Below, in pieces: positions 14,791 to 26,740 of a stretch of DNA of 64,000 bases (position 1 is the stretch's first letter; each line of letters starts with the position of its first letter). The notes under the pieces were generated by a model. The model was given only the letters and a program-made list of their open reading frames with translations. It was not told the DNA's origin and searched no databases. Source of the stretch: Epiperipatus broadwayi (taxonomy: Eukaryota; Onychophora; Udeonychophora; Euonychophora; Peripatidae); the NCBI GenBank assembly GCA_028023455.1, contig JAQFVV010012396.1:22382750-22446749 (forward strand), written 5' to 3'. The position numbers and the translations under genes are program-made.

Positions 14791-15261
14791 AACATGCTTT
14801 TATTGTCAGAAAATGTTTAAAAAACTTTTGTAATATAATTCTGTAAATAATTGATTGATATCAAAAAATGGATACTGATTTGACATTGCTAAAATATAAG
14901 ACTATTCTGCAGCAAACAAAAAATTCAGACAAAAACACAAAACAAAAACAAACAAAAAACAGAATTATCAGATGAAAATAAAATTGCATATAATAATTAA
15001 GCACCATGTAATTTTAATAAGCATTGTGAACTATCAAAATTAGATATGAGAAAAAAAATAAAATGCTGTTGGTCTCAATTGATTTGAAACCAAAAATTTA
15101 AAAAGATAATATCTAATTTTATTGTTAATACAATTTCTAAGCAGCCAAAGTACAAATTGTACACTATCAATAGATTTTACCACTTCTCAATTCATAGATT
15201 GGTGAATAATATAGTTATTCAGTTTTTACTTCATTACTAGATCTTGTACAAATATATAAGA
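14791..15261. other. intergenic, no gene seen
   Basis: A/T-rich sequence with an A-rich, AAAC-containing tract near 14,915-14,960. No coding or RNA feature was recognised. Confidence 0.45.
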
Positions 15262-16142
15262 TCATTTCCCTCTAATTGCTTCCATATATTCCACCTTAGA
15301 TCTTCCTCCATCATTTCTTCCCTCAACAATGCACACAAATTTGAATATCTCATTAAGTGAAGAATGTACTGTTTATTCTTTGTGCAATGATCTCCCAAAT
15401 ACTTTTATCTTCTCCATTAAGACTCCATACTTATTCATTTTTTATCCTGGCTTACATAGTCCCCATATCTCAAAGACTATTCATTTATCTTTTTTATGTC
15501 CATGGAATATTCATGTATCTGACTCATATAAGACCATTCAACAGGCATAGCTCTTGAGATTTTTAAAATATTAATGATTTTTGTTTTCTTGATAATTGCT
15601 GTCTTGATTTGCACAATTCTAATGCTTATATCTTTATGACTTCTACAAATTGAATTTATTAAGCTTCCTATGTATTTAAAACTATAACATGTCTAGCCTT
15701 TTTTTCTATAAACATTGTGTTTATCTGATTTCTCTCTGTATAATATTTCCTTATCTTTGTTTTTTACCTATTAATTTTTCCATTGCATCTTGCTTCCAAC
15801 AGATCATCAAGTTCATTTAACTTCAACTTTAGATCAGATATGTGTTCTGTTATGAAACAATATATTCAACAAAGTATATAACACTAAACAATTTCACAAT
15901 TAGTTTCAAACATCCTTTACATTACTACAAATTTTCTCCTAACGTTTTCAAAAGAAGTGCTAAAAAGCAAAAGTGATATACTATAAAGCTATCATATCTA
16001 ATTTTAGTCCATCTTCTGTCCTACCAATAACAGTAGTTTACTTTATGCATATATTATCTATAATTCTTCTATTTTTAAAATCTATTTTCATATTTCCTAA
16101 TGCTCTGAATGTTAAGTTCCCATCTACAGTATCAATTCTTTT
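15262..16142 (-). pseudogene. second RTE-like LINE, decayed reverse transcriptase
   Basis: Read on the minus strand, successive broken frames give an RT in the correct order. RT motif A is KRIDTVDGN (family form K-A-F-D) near 16,115-16,142, followed by IDFKNRRIID. KINR-stop-KTKI lies near 15,770. Then the thumb region has FKYIGSLINSICRSHKDI (about 15,640-15,700) and AIIKKTKIINILK. A C-terminal VEGRNDGGRSKVEYMEAI lies near 15,265-15,320, like the basic Gly-Arg-rich tail of RTE-type ORFs. There are many stops and frame breaks. The sequence differs from the neighbouring element at 16,231-17,745, so this is another family. The plus-strand ORFs at 15,329-15,557 are antisense shadows. Confidence 0.7.
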
Positions 16143-16145
16143 TCA

Positions 16146-16146
<1 letters not shown>

Positions 16147-16184
<38 letters not shown>
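16147..16184. repeat. (TA)n microsatellite
   Basis: About 19 TA units separate the 3' side of the LINE at 16,231-17,745 from the older RT relic below 16,142. It may be the target or the tail of the younger insertion. Confidence 0.9.
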
Positions 16185-16187
<3 letters not shown>

Positions 16188-16230
16188 GTCTGGCCAATAG
16201 ACAGGTCCAGAGAGTAGTCACTACATCAGT

Positions 16231-17745
16231 TCATCCATTCTTCCATTCCATTCTCTTCCTTGCCCACTTCCTCAATTCCACATAACCCCTTCCATCTTGT
16301 ATATCATCCAATAATGTCAATCTCTTCCATCCTTTCTTTTTATTTCCATTCACCATTCCTTCCAAAACATCTTTCATTAAACTATAATCTTTTCTTAGTA
16401 AATGTCCAATCCAGTTTCTCTTTCTCTCTTTGATACTTTCAATCAATCTTCTTTCCTCATTAACTCTTTTCAAAACTTCTTCATTTGTTATTTTATTCAC
16501 CCAACTGATTTTTTCCATTTTTCTCCATGTCCACATCTCAAAAGCTTCCGGTTGTTTCTTAATTCTATTACTCAATGTCCATGTCTCACAACCATACATT
16601 AATACACTCCACACGTAACATTTAATTAATCTTTTCCTTAATTCTCTTTCCATAGGTCCACAAAATATCTTCTTTCTTTTTACAAATGTCACCTTTGCCA
16701 ATGCTATTCTTCTTTTAACTTCATCTTCACTTCTTCCATCCTCACTCAACCAACAACCCAAATATCTAAATCCCTTCACCTGCTGCACCATGTCATCATG
16801 GATTCCAATTTGCAGTCTTTTTGCATCTCTCCCTATCCATAAACACTTAATCTTTTCAATATTAATCTTCATTCCATATGCCATACATCCTTCTTCCAAT
16901 TTATTCAACATATTCTGAAGATCCTTTTCTTCCTCAGCAATAAGAACCATATCATCTGCAAATCTTATACACTTTATTACTCTCCCTCCCACATTTGCTC
17001 CTCCACAAGTCCAAATAATTATTTAGCATATCTTCTAAATCAATATTAAACAAAACAGGTGACATACTACATCCTTGCCTAACTCCACTTTCTATATTCA
17101 CTTCATCAGTCTCATTACATCCAAATCTAACTCTTATTTTTTGACCATTATACATATTCCATATCAATCATCTTTCTTTCCAGAATACTCCTTTATCTCT
17201 TAAGATAGACATCAGTTTATTCCAGCTTACTCTATCAAATGCCTTTTCTAAATCTACAAAACATATAACAATTCCTTTATCTCTTTCAATATATCTTTCT
17301 GCAATTGTCCTAACAATACCAATAGCATCTCTTGTGCTTTTCCCTTTCCGAAAACCAAACTGTTCTTCAGCAATATAATAGTCAACCTTCCCATAAATCC
17401 TTTGAGTTAAAATCCTCAATAACACCTTAGAAACATGAGACAATACACTTATTGTCCTATACTCTTCACATTTAACAGCTTTCTTCTTTTTAGCAATTGG
17501 AATCACTATAGTTCTTAAAAAATCTTCAGGCCAAACTCCACTATTATATATCAAATTCCAAAGTCCAACAATTTCCTTCATAATAAATTTTCCCATTTCT
17601 CTCAAAAATTCTATAGGTACTGCATCAAATCCAATAGCCTTACCATTCTTCATTTGTGCAATTGCCTTTCTTGCTTCATCTGGCAATATGTCCATACCTC
17701 TATCATCCATTGCAACATCTTCATTTTCAAGTTCATAACTAATTA
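16231..17745 (-). pseudogene. RTE-like non-LTR retrotransposon, 5'-truncated RT domain
   Basis: This is the best preserved LINE here. The N-terminal part (17,710 to 17,168) has the RT fingers: MKNGKAIGFDAVPIEF, an RTISVLSHVSKVLLRIL segment, EEQFGFRKGKSTRDAI and motif A FVDLEKAFDRVSW. A TGA at 17,170-17,168 interrupts it at a position where this family usually has Arg, so one C-to-T change could explain it. The same frame then continues with IWNMYNGQKIRVRFG and VRQGCSMSPVLFNI. A frame change near 16,990 leads to IRFADDMVLIAE (catalytic Asp-Asp, about 16,948-16,962), FRYLGCWL, LMYGCETWTLSNRI and the C-terminal NWIGHLLRKD region, ending at 16,231. The reading continues upstream of 17,710 to about 17,745 and then stops at a duplicated TA-rich segment. 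The endonuclease domain is missing, as expected for 5' truncation. Confidence 0.92.
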
Positions 17746-17808
17746 ATATATATATATATATAATTCATTTTCAAGTTCATAACTAATTAATATATATATA
17801 TATATAAT
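17720..17808. repeat. 45-bp tandem duplication ending in (TA)n
   Basis: Two near-identical 44-45 bp copies begin at 17,720 and 17,765: TTCATTTTCAAGTTCATAA, CTAATTAA, then (TA)n. They lie exactly at the 5' truncation point of the minus-strand LINE. The first copy includes the last codons of that LINE, so part of the LINE was duplicated after or during insertion. TTGCAACAT at about 17,711 and its complement ATGTTGCAA at about 17,807 bracket the pair. Confidence 0.8.
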
Positions 17809-18082
17809 GTTGCAAAAATTTAGGTAAGAATTTTTAAATTTTAATAGAAAAATCTTAACAAGGAGTAAATTGCGGAATAGATCATAATCACATATATGAA
17901 CCAAAAATGAAGCATAAAAACAGATAATGTATTTAATGATTTTAATATCATGAACATAAGTCAATCTGAGGCTATGATGTAACTAAAGATAATCTGATAA
18001 ACTATACATGGATGAAATAATAAAACAAAATAAATGTGATAAAAGTTTGTGTAAAATAAAAAATACTGAATAATTAAAAGAA

Positions 18083-18830
18083 ATGTTAAAAGATAGAGTA
18101 ATTCAAAAGGTAAAAATAGAAGTCAAAAGAAATATTAAATATATTTTAAAGGATCAGAATAGAAATATGCAAAGAGTACTTAGGAAAAACTATGAGTGTA
18201 ATAGCAAACAAATTTGTGAAGACATTGAAAATGAAAGCAAGTTCAGAGAAACAAAAATTATTATGGAATCTTTGAGATAAAAAAAGTATTTTTGTCTACA
18301 AATAGTGTTAAGAAAAAAAACCTTTTTATGGTATATGTAATTTGAAAAAATAGATTATTGACAAACTATGGCCATTAGAATTAATTTTACTTGAGACTTG
18401 ATAAAAAACTGGAAAAAAATATTTTCAACAAAATTTGGCCTTTTAATCTAGAAAATTATATTATGAATAAATAATTATAAGAAATCTATTTTTATTCCTA
18501 TACTAAGTAATAGAAAAATTTGATAGAGTCTATTGGGCAATATCTCTTATACCACATGAAAGTAAAACTATTCTAAAAGTCATATATCATAGATTAAAGC
18601 TTTATAGTGAAAACAAATTGAGAGATGTAAAAATTGGTTTCAATGAGAATTGATAAACTAGGAATATTATTGCTGGTAATCATGGACTAATAAAACATTT
18701 AGAGGATATCACAAAAAGTATATTTGAGATTTAATGATTACAACAAGATCTTTGATTTTCTTAATCAAGCTAAATTATAAAATGTTCCTATGAAAAAGAG
18801 TATACTATTACATTTATTATTCCTAAATAT
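18083..18830 (+). pseudogene. third RTE-like LINE, decayed reverse transcriptase
   Basis: Plus-strand frames with several stops give an RT in order. KKSIFIPI (about 18,479-18,504) is followed by ISLIPHESKTILKVIYHRLK (18,538-18,600), LRDVKIGFNEN (18,620), TRNIIAGNHGLIKHLEDI (18,656-18,710) and the motif A region DYNKIFDFLNQAKL (18,736-18,780). The open frame at 18,083-18,280 (65 codons, Lys/Glu rich) sits where the linker ahead of the RT would be. The copy may extend to about 19,150, but thumb motifs there are not convincing. It is distinct in sequence from both minus-strand LINEs. Confidence 0.7.
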
Positions 18831-19590
18831 ATTTATAGGGGAATAATAGTAATAACAATATCAATCTATTTGAAATGAATTGGTCTTGTATTAGAAAAGA
18901 AATTAGACAGAACTGAAGAAATTCATCAAATTTTATATCAAATATATAATGAAAAAATGAGATTGGATGGAGATAAAGATATATTAAGGATATATTAAAG
19001 GAAATAAATAAATTGAGTATTATCACAACATATTTACAATTGAAAATACAAAAATCTTCAATCTTTTATTAACAAAGCTAAAGAACAGAATACAAATCAT
19101 GGAATTACAAATAAATATAAGAGATGAAGATTATAACATCAGAATATGAAGTTGTCTTGCAATTGATAATAAAGTCTTTTTTCTAAACTAAAAATCATAA
19201 ATTGCAGTAAAAAAATTTGCAAAAGTTTTTTTAATGGAAAGAAATATTGTTAAAATCAAAATGTAGAACTGCTTGACCTGTGATGTTTTCTGTATTTTAA
19301 AAATGGTAGTAGAAAGAGTATTAATGATTTTAAAATATGAAGCTTGTAAAATGGGCAAGCAAAAATTATTATGAGAATAAGTCTTGGAAGAATTTATGAA
19401 AAAAATAAAAACAACAAGAAGTGATGAATTTAGATATTACATCACTTCAATAACTGTACATTTGAACAAAAAAATAAACAAAACGTAAAATATATGAATG
19501 ATAGAAATTTTTTAGGAAGATAAAAAATTTCTAAACATTCTTGTATGTAGCAGAATTTTCAACCTAGATCGATATCAAGTTATTGATTAG

Positions 19591-19615
19591 TATATATATA
19601 TATATATCTAGTTAT

Positions 19616-19661
<46 letters not shown>
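19591..19661. repeat. (TA)n microsatellite, interrupted
   Basis: TA runs are interrupted once by a TCTAGTTATTGA segment. A similar AAGTTATTGATTAG segment precedes the first run, suggesting local slippage duplication. Confidence 0.85.
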
Positions 19662-19664
<3 letters not shown>

Positions 19665-20750
19665 TTATACAATAATATAACATTGTAACAAAATAATGAT
19701 ATGCCATCACTATTATAATTTAAAATGATAGGTTCAAGTTAATCTAGGTTTATCTAATGAGAATTGATGAACTAGTTACAAATAAATGTCATTGTAATAC
19801 AATATACTGTTTCATAATCATGTCATAGTAATACAGGCAATGAGCTTAATATTTTCTTGTAACTTTATTTATTAATAATGACATAGGCATTTTACCAAAG
19901 CAAACCTTACATGTATAATACACTGAAACTTTTATTATTTTCTGCATAAAAATAAAATGGTCATTAACAAGTCTTTGTTTATTTTCATACAGTTTAAGTA
20001 ATTGTAACTTAAAAATTCTGCAGCTCTAGTCCAATAATATATATGATAAATTATTAATCTTATATATGCTTCGATTTTAAGATCATTTTCGCGGCAGAGG
20101 AGTCTATTCTTTTTCTAGTTAACTATTGATCTTATAGACATCGAAAAAAAATCAAATATAATTGAAATGAGACTATTTATAAACTTTCCTTTAAAATAAA
20201 AATACTAATAACATTATGAATTATAAAAATGAAACTATCAAATTTTCAGATTTTGTCTCTATTTATGTATTATGTATTGCATGTGAGCATACATATATTG
20301 ATAAAAAAGTTTTTCAGTTTCACCTTTAATTAAATGCTTTACTGGGTTTTTGTATAGTAATTGGTTAATAGTTTTTTTATACAAACTTTTAATTGATTTT
20401 AAAAGTAATCTGACTTCTAAAAGCAATTGGAAATCAAGTCTGAAAATGATGATAGCCATCCAAAATGTCAATGGAGAAAATAAATAATAAAAAAATGAAA
20501 TAAAGATGCAAAAAGAAAAAAAAAGATATTAATGCAAATAGGTAATATAGTAAAAAATGTAATGTTTTAAACAAGATTAAAAATATTTTATAAGTTTTTT
20601 TTAGGCTGAAGTCTGAACACAAACTTCTTTATATAGCTAAACTTGTACCATATTAGATAATTAATGGATTAGCCTTGAGCAATTCTCTCATTATAATAAT
20701 AGCTTGCCAATATGTTGGAATTACTGGTCAGTCTTATTAGTTCCAGCTGT
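19662..20750. other. AT-rich intergenic DNA, no gene seen
   Basis: No coding family or RNA is recognised. The minus-strand ORFs at 20,259-20,471 and 20,434-20,622 are Phe/Leu/Ile-rich products of A+T-rich sequence and overlap each other. Confidence 0.5.
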
Positions 20751-20769
20751 AAAAAATGAAATGGACAAG

Positions 20770-20871
20770 TCAATCGTTGTTAGCCGAGAGGTCAGCGCAG
20801 CCATCTTACAAGCAAGTAGTTGGTTGCAGCCGGTTGTGGGTTCGCCTCCCGGCTGATGCTATGACATATGG
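20770..20871 (+). mobile_element. tRNA-derived SINE with target-site duplication
   Basis: The ~102 bp insert carries a polymerase III box A-like TAGCCGAGAGG (about 20,780) and a box B-like GGTTCGCCTCC (about 20,839-20,850). Spacing is that of a tRNA with a long variable region (Leu/Ser type). The acceptor stem does not close and the insert ends in ATGACATATGG. It is bracketed by a 19-20 bp direct repeat, A6-TGAAATGGACAAG at 20,751-20,769 and A6-GTGAAATGGACAAG at 20,872-20,891. This is a retroposition target duplication. A related head lies on the minus strand at 29,068-29,146. Confidence 0.85.
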
Positions 20872-20891
20872 AAAAAAGTGAAATGGACAAG

Positions 20892-22328
20892 AAAATACTT
20901 AAGTGTTATTTTGAGTTTATGATCAACTGACCATATGCTGATTTATCAATTGAAATTTCAAATGACGTTTTGAATCCATTCGTATATAATGCCTATGACC
21001 TAGATTTGAATGACATCTGGATAAAAGTTGATTTTTTAATATATTCTAGATCATTTAAACAGATATTTAAATGGTTGGGGGGGGGGGTAGAAAACAGCTC
21101 AAACTCTTATGACTTACTTGGCAATTGGCAAATCAGTTGATTTTTTTTTTTACAGTTTACTATTGGCTCTTAAAGAAGCATTTATTCAGCAGGTGGCTAT
21201 TTAAAAATTATTTTATCTTTTCTTTTTTTAGTATTATTCTTTTCTGTCAGTCATTTGTTCACACTGAAATATTTAGAATCAGTTATAAATTTTTCTTCTG
21301 AAATGTAAAAACTAGATCAAATAAATATCTTATTAATAATTAATAATGAAATTGTTAATAAACGTCTAATATCTAATTTAATATATATCATAAATGACAT
21401 AGACATTGTTTAAATAATGAGATAACTTTTTTTAAAGTTATCTCATTTAAATTTTTTTTAAAATTTTATTGTATTTGACATAATACAAAAGATGAGTCAT
21501 TGATTAAGCTGTGGTTAGTAATATCATTTTAATCTTTTTGCATTTGCACATAGCCAAGTTTAAAGTTAGAATGTTCGTCTCAAAGCTTTAGTTAATCTTC
21601 AAGCCGCTATAAACTTCAACTTTTTAATACAAAATAAAATAAAATGACATAAAAATAAGTCACAAAGGAAATTAATCATACTAAAAATGATAATCTCATA
21701 GAAAACGACATACTTCTATATTTATGTACTTAAGTATTTATTTAGATATCATTGTATTTTATTTTAATTAAAATACACTCAGATAAACAAGGAAATATTT
21801 GATTTATTTGAATATATGTATTAAACATTAGTAGACTATGTGTAAAGTCGATTGTGCATTTAAGCTTCATTAATCGTTTGAGATAAGTGTAATAAACATA
21901 ATAACACACACACACATAAACAAACAAAATTTATCAATTTTTATTTAAGGGAGTTAACTGGATGTTTCTGATGGGCTCTAATAATACTGACTGATTGAAA
22001 CACGTTAGTTCCATTAAAAATGGATAGAATCTGAAAAATTGCCATAAAACTGTTATTTTTTGACAATGTATAACCAGTAGGTATGCAATTGAACAGTTCC
22101 ATTCTCAGTTACTAAATTCCATTTGTTTATATATATATGTGTGTAAAATTAAAGTAAAGTCAGTCCCACATAAGTATAAAGTTAAGCTATAGAATATAAT
22201 GTTTTTTTAAACATTTTGAATGATATAAAAATGATTTTTATAATGCTCATATAAGACTAATGACTCAAATCAAAATGTAAACAGTCTATGTAGTATACTA
22301 CTGAAGAATATATAGCTGTGCAGTTGGC
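20892..22328. other. intergenic DNA with small simple features
   Basis: It holds a G11 tract at 21,077-21,087 and a perfect 11-bp-stem hairpin at 21,419-21,444 (GAGATAACTTT, TTTT loop). No gene was recognised. The ORF at 21,742-21,927 (-) is not supported by any motif. Confidence 0.5.
21419..21444. repeat. perfect short hairpin
   Basis: GAGATAACTTT and its exact complement are separated by TTTT. TTAAAT/ATTTAA just outside can extend the pairing after a small bulge. It could be a terminator-like structure by shape only, and nothing around it suggests a transcript. Confidence 0.6.
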
Positions 22329-22592
<264 letters not shown>

Positions 22593-22899
22593 GTGTTTGC
22601 TTACTAAGTAGTGTTTATCACAATGACTATTAAAGTGTATTTATTATATATATAGTTAATGATAGTATTAAATTAAATATTAAAATCGCTTATGTAAATG
22701 AGATATTTATTTTATATAGTGAGCGATGTTTTTATAAACTGTAACAGTAATCCACAGAGCACATGTGCATTAGCTTAATGGCTGATTATTACTATTAAAA
22801 TCGCTTATGAAAATAAATATCTGGAGCATTTACTATTAGGGGGTTTAATTCAGTTAAAAAATTATTACAGCTGAATTTGGTGTGATTTTGTTCAACCTC

Positions 22900-25560
22900 A
22901 CATACTAGGTCTATTGGAACAAAGATATATACTAGTTCTCAGATTGACCCAGCTGATTATTTTAGTAATAAAGGTTTCTCTATTTTATCAAAAACCTCCT
23001 CTGCACTATTAACAGGAATGGGTACTTTAATTACATTTCATCATAATGCAACTATCTTAAAATGCAATTTTGGTGTACATTTCTCCAGATCCTGTTATTA
23101 TTAACAGATTAATATTAAAAATAAATACAATTCTTGCAGCCACTCCATACCCTGTTATGCTGTTGGCAGATTTCAATATGTCATATGCTAATTTTATAAA
23201 CAAATGGCACCATAAACTGAATTTTCCTTTAAAGAGAAATGGCCATAGACTGAGTTTTCTTTTATTTGAGTGGAGTGAGCTATTTACACAACAATTCAGT
23301 ATCATTCATTTAATAATGGTAGGCATAAGTGTCTAATAGACCTAGTATTTTATGCTTCAATGCCATGCTATAGCTTTAAATTAAAAATCTCTGGTATCTC
23401 AGATTATTTAGCTTCTATAGTTATATTAGATATAGATTTGACACACATGGTAATGATTTACACAAGCAAAACAATGCTCTTGCCTAGCTGCATTACTTAT
23501 ATTCTAAGATATACATAGTTTTATACAAAATTAGAAACCATAAATTAGATTCTGTACAATTTTGGTTAGCATTCATAAATGTTATTTCATATACAATAAA
23601 TCATGTTACTCATAATAAACCTTGGTTGCTTGCCTTGGCTGATGAATTCCATAAGAAGATTATTAATGTGATCAATTCAGAAGTTGAACAGAATAATATG
23701 AATGTATTGAGAGAAGCATATAAGGCTACATGTCACAGTTAAAGAATATTATTCATTGAAAAAAGTAAACTATACTTTGGAAAGCTACATACATGTTTAA
23801 TAAATTATATACAGTAGGAATTAGGCCAATCACCAGCAATTAGGGTACCCATGGCAATAAAAGTAACAGAACAGTAGTGTCAGGAAATAATATGTTAGTT
23901 TTACTATATGAACACTTTAAAAATAAGTTCTAAAGTTGCAGCTGGTTCAATGCTGAGGAACAATTCCTTGAAGAAACAAAAAAAAAGAAATAGACTTTAA
24001 ATCAAATGAAGTCATTCGAAACTGGCCATAACTTCAGACTCAAAATACCCCAGAAATTCTTAGGATTGTATTCAGCCACCTATGTTAGCACACTGCAAAA
24101 TGCTTAACTGATTTAGAAAACTATCTATCCAAAAGTGTCTATCATATTAATGACCTATATCCCATATTAGTACCTTGTATTAAAAAACAAGACACAATAC
24201 ATGAATGAAAAAATTTGTCCTATATCTATGAATCCACTTGAAATAAAAATTTTATAATCAATATTAAAAGATAAATTAGCCATATCTCCTAACCTAATTA
24301 GAAAAAGTCCAATTTGCTAAAAAGAGATCCACTAGAGAATACACAGCCTTCCTGTTCAAAACTGTCATAGATTGTGTGAGAAATAATAAGAAATATAGTT
24401 CTTTGGTAGTTCAGATGGATATTGTCTGCTTTTAATATGGTTCCATATGACTTGCTAATTGAGTCAATATATACTGGTATACCTGACATACTGTTTTATT
24501 TACTCACAAATCTATTACTAAATATGCAGACCCATGTTGCATTAAATGGAAAATATTTTCAACCATTTAACCCCATAGATCAATTTTTCAAAGATCACCA
24601 TTAAGCACACTGCTACTTACCACTTATATTAATCCCCTGTTAAAAAATAAGCAAGAATTAACTGGAATATATGTGTCTAGTTTAAATGAAAATATTTCAT
24701 GCACTGTATACATTGATGATGTCACAGTACTTCTGACATTTCAAAAACAATATCTCATACTATTAAAAATGTTAAATGAATATAGTAGAGTACAGGTTAG
24801 ATTTTAATATGAACAAATCACTTGCATGGTCAATTTGCATAAAAAACATTGAACATACATTTTGAAGGAAAGCCTAGTCCAGTTATTCATTTTCCTTTTT
24901 ATTTAAGTAATTTAGAAATACATAATACTGTACAAAATAAACTTAAAAATAAAATTGAAAAGTTCATAAATTCCTTATCTAAGTCATACTTATCCCTTCA
25001 TTCAAAGTCATCACTGATTAATATGCTAATTATAAATAGAATTAGATATTATTCACCTATTATAATATTTACTAAAGCTTTCACAACATATATGCATTCT
25101 CAAAGAAAGCTTATCTGAGGTAGATGGATTGTAAACATATTACTGAGACACTTTCAATTTACACTAGCAGCAAATGGTTTAGGTTTGCTCAATATTAATA
25201 TAATTATTGGTACAAAAGACACAATATAATATCCTCATGCTCAAAAATATTTCCAGAACGGAAATAATAATGAAAATTATACTAACAGATAGACCTCTCC
25301 AATGAATGAATATTAGAAACATCTTATATCAGCATTACTCTTCATTAGAGAGACATCATTTGACTATTGCTGTCAGTGAAGGCTTCAGAATATATAAGAA
25401 AAGAGTATTCTAAACTATTGAATTAAATAATTTTCATCAAAAGGATTTACTACTTTATTATTTTAATTTAAAAAATAAAAAGACAACTATTTGCACAATA
25501 ATAGAAAAGGCAATTCCAGTTAAAATGATTAAAAAATTAAGTTGTTAATTCTACCAGATG
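22900..25560 (+). pseudogene. CR1/jockey-like LINE, decayed endonuclease + reverse transcriptase
   Basis: Plus-strand frames, broken by stops and frameshifts, follow the APE-endonuclease then RT order of a non-LTR retrotransposon. The endonuclease part has YFSNKGFSILSKTSSALLTG (about 22,955-23,020). After a frame change come VYISPDPVIINRLI, MLLADFNMSYANF (about 23,155-23,200) and ISGISDYLASIVILD (about 23,385-23,440), which resembles the SDH motif. The RT part has DIVCFxMVPYDLL-like sequence near 24,420, HVALNGKYFQPFNP (about 24,530-24,580), INPLLKNKQELTGIYVSSL (about 24,630) and the catalytic CTVYIDDVTVL (about 24,700-24,730). A degenerate C-terminus with ERHHLTIAV lies near 25,350. The clade is uncertain (CR1, L2 or jockey type). 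It is clearly non-functional. Confidence 0.8.
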
Positions 25561-26176
25561 TATTAAAATAACAAAAAATAATATTACTAAGCAACACAAT
25601 TCCATTTGTTAAATGTTTCCAATGTGACTAAGACAATTATAATAAAAAATAAACATATTTTAAATAGAATCCATATTTAATAAATTTTTAAAAATCTCCA
25701 GCGATCTAAAAGCTTGAAAACTGTATTCAAAAACAGCATTAATAAAACATATGCTAATTCAAATATCTTTAAATATCCTGCAAGATTTAGTGCAATAACA
25801 GAATAATAGATCTATGAGTTGATAGTTTCTGACTTTATGTATCACTTCAAGTAATTATATCTGTAATTCAGTTTTAAGCTTTACATAAATAATTCTTATC
25901 TAATGATTATTTTTATTTGTTAATATTTAGTCAATGGCCACATGTAACTGTTCCCAAAATTATTAAGTAAATCCCCAAAACATTTGAAAATTCATTTTCC
26001 AAGAGATATACACTTCTAAATACAATTTTATTAACCACCAAAGATGCAGAAAATCAGAATTGGTTAATCCCTTTTTAAATAATTAATTATCATACACGTC
26101 AACATTTTTAAAAATCAAAAAATAGTGAGGAGTCTTAAAACAACAGTAAAAACTTTTTTTAATTTGCATCTTAATG
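25561..26176. other. intergenic DNA, no gene seen
   Basis: A+T-rich sequence follows the LINE. It may contain its 3' untranslated remains, but no poly-A or short tail repeat clearly marks the 3' end. Confidence 0.4.
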
Positions 26177-26295
<119 letters not shown>

Positions 26296-26541
26296 TCTAT
26301 TAATGCTGCAACTGTAAATAATTCATTTAAATCATGATAATTAAATGCATTAATAAGACACAGGGGATTTAAATAAGTTCTTATGTATTTATTGCTATAA
26401 AAATTTATTGATGTACCAAATAGAAATATTGTGTTAAGCTGATTTCTATGCTATCTTATTTTAATGTCTCTTTAATAAATTTCTGATAGATTACACTTTA
26501 AATTCAGTCTTTTTCTTTTAGAAAATACTATTACAAAAAAA

Positions 26542-26692
26542 GTAAAAGTTGAAATTCAAGACTTTTATAATCTACCAAGCATGCTTTTAGTAGAATTGTC
26601 AATTGCTATAGTAATACATTACTATGATTCTAGCCGTGGCAGGCCAAAAGTATGCTTAATACATTATAAAAGTGTTGAATTTTAAGTTTTAC
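26542..26692. mobile_element. MITE-like element with ~47-bp inverted repeats
   Basis: The left arm has GTAAAAGTTGAAATTCAAGA, CTTTTATAAT and AAGCATGCTTTT. Its complement on the right has AAAAGTATGCTT, ATTATAAAAG and GTTGAATTTTAAGTTTTAC. The unique core of ~50 bp is G+C-richer (TCTAGCCGTGGCAGGCC). There is no coding capacity. A target duplication is not clear. Confidence 0.7.
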
Positions 26693-26705
26693 CTTTACAT
26701 AAAAT

Positions 26706-26740
26706 ACACTAACCTTAACCTTAATCCTAAACCTAATCCA
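26706..26740. repeat. degenerate CCTTAA-type short array
   Basis: CACTAACCTTAACC, TTAATCC, TAAACC and TAATCC run in series. It resembles a degraded telomere-like or simple hexamer repeat, and is too short and diverged to say more. Confidence 0.4.

Noticed and set aside
15329-15557. Two overlapping plus-strand ORFs of 66-73 codons
   Set aside because: Antisense to the decayed minus-strand RT thumb and C-terminus.
16402-16618. Plus-strand ORFs of 62-66 codons
   Set aside because: Antisense shadows of the minus-strand LINE reverse transcriptase.
20770-20850. Functional tRNA gene
   Set aside because: Box A/B are present, but the acceptor stem does not pair and the segment is bracketed by a retroposition target duplication, so it is called a SINE.
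26706-26740. Interstitial telomere
   Set aside because: Too short and irregular to call telomeric.
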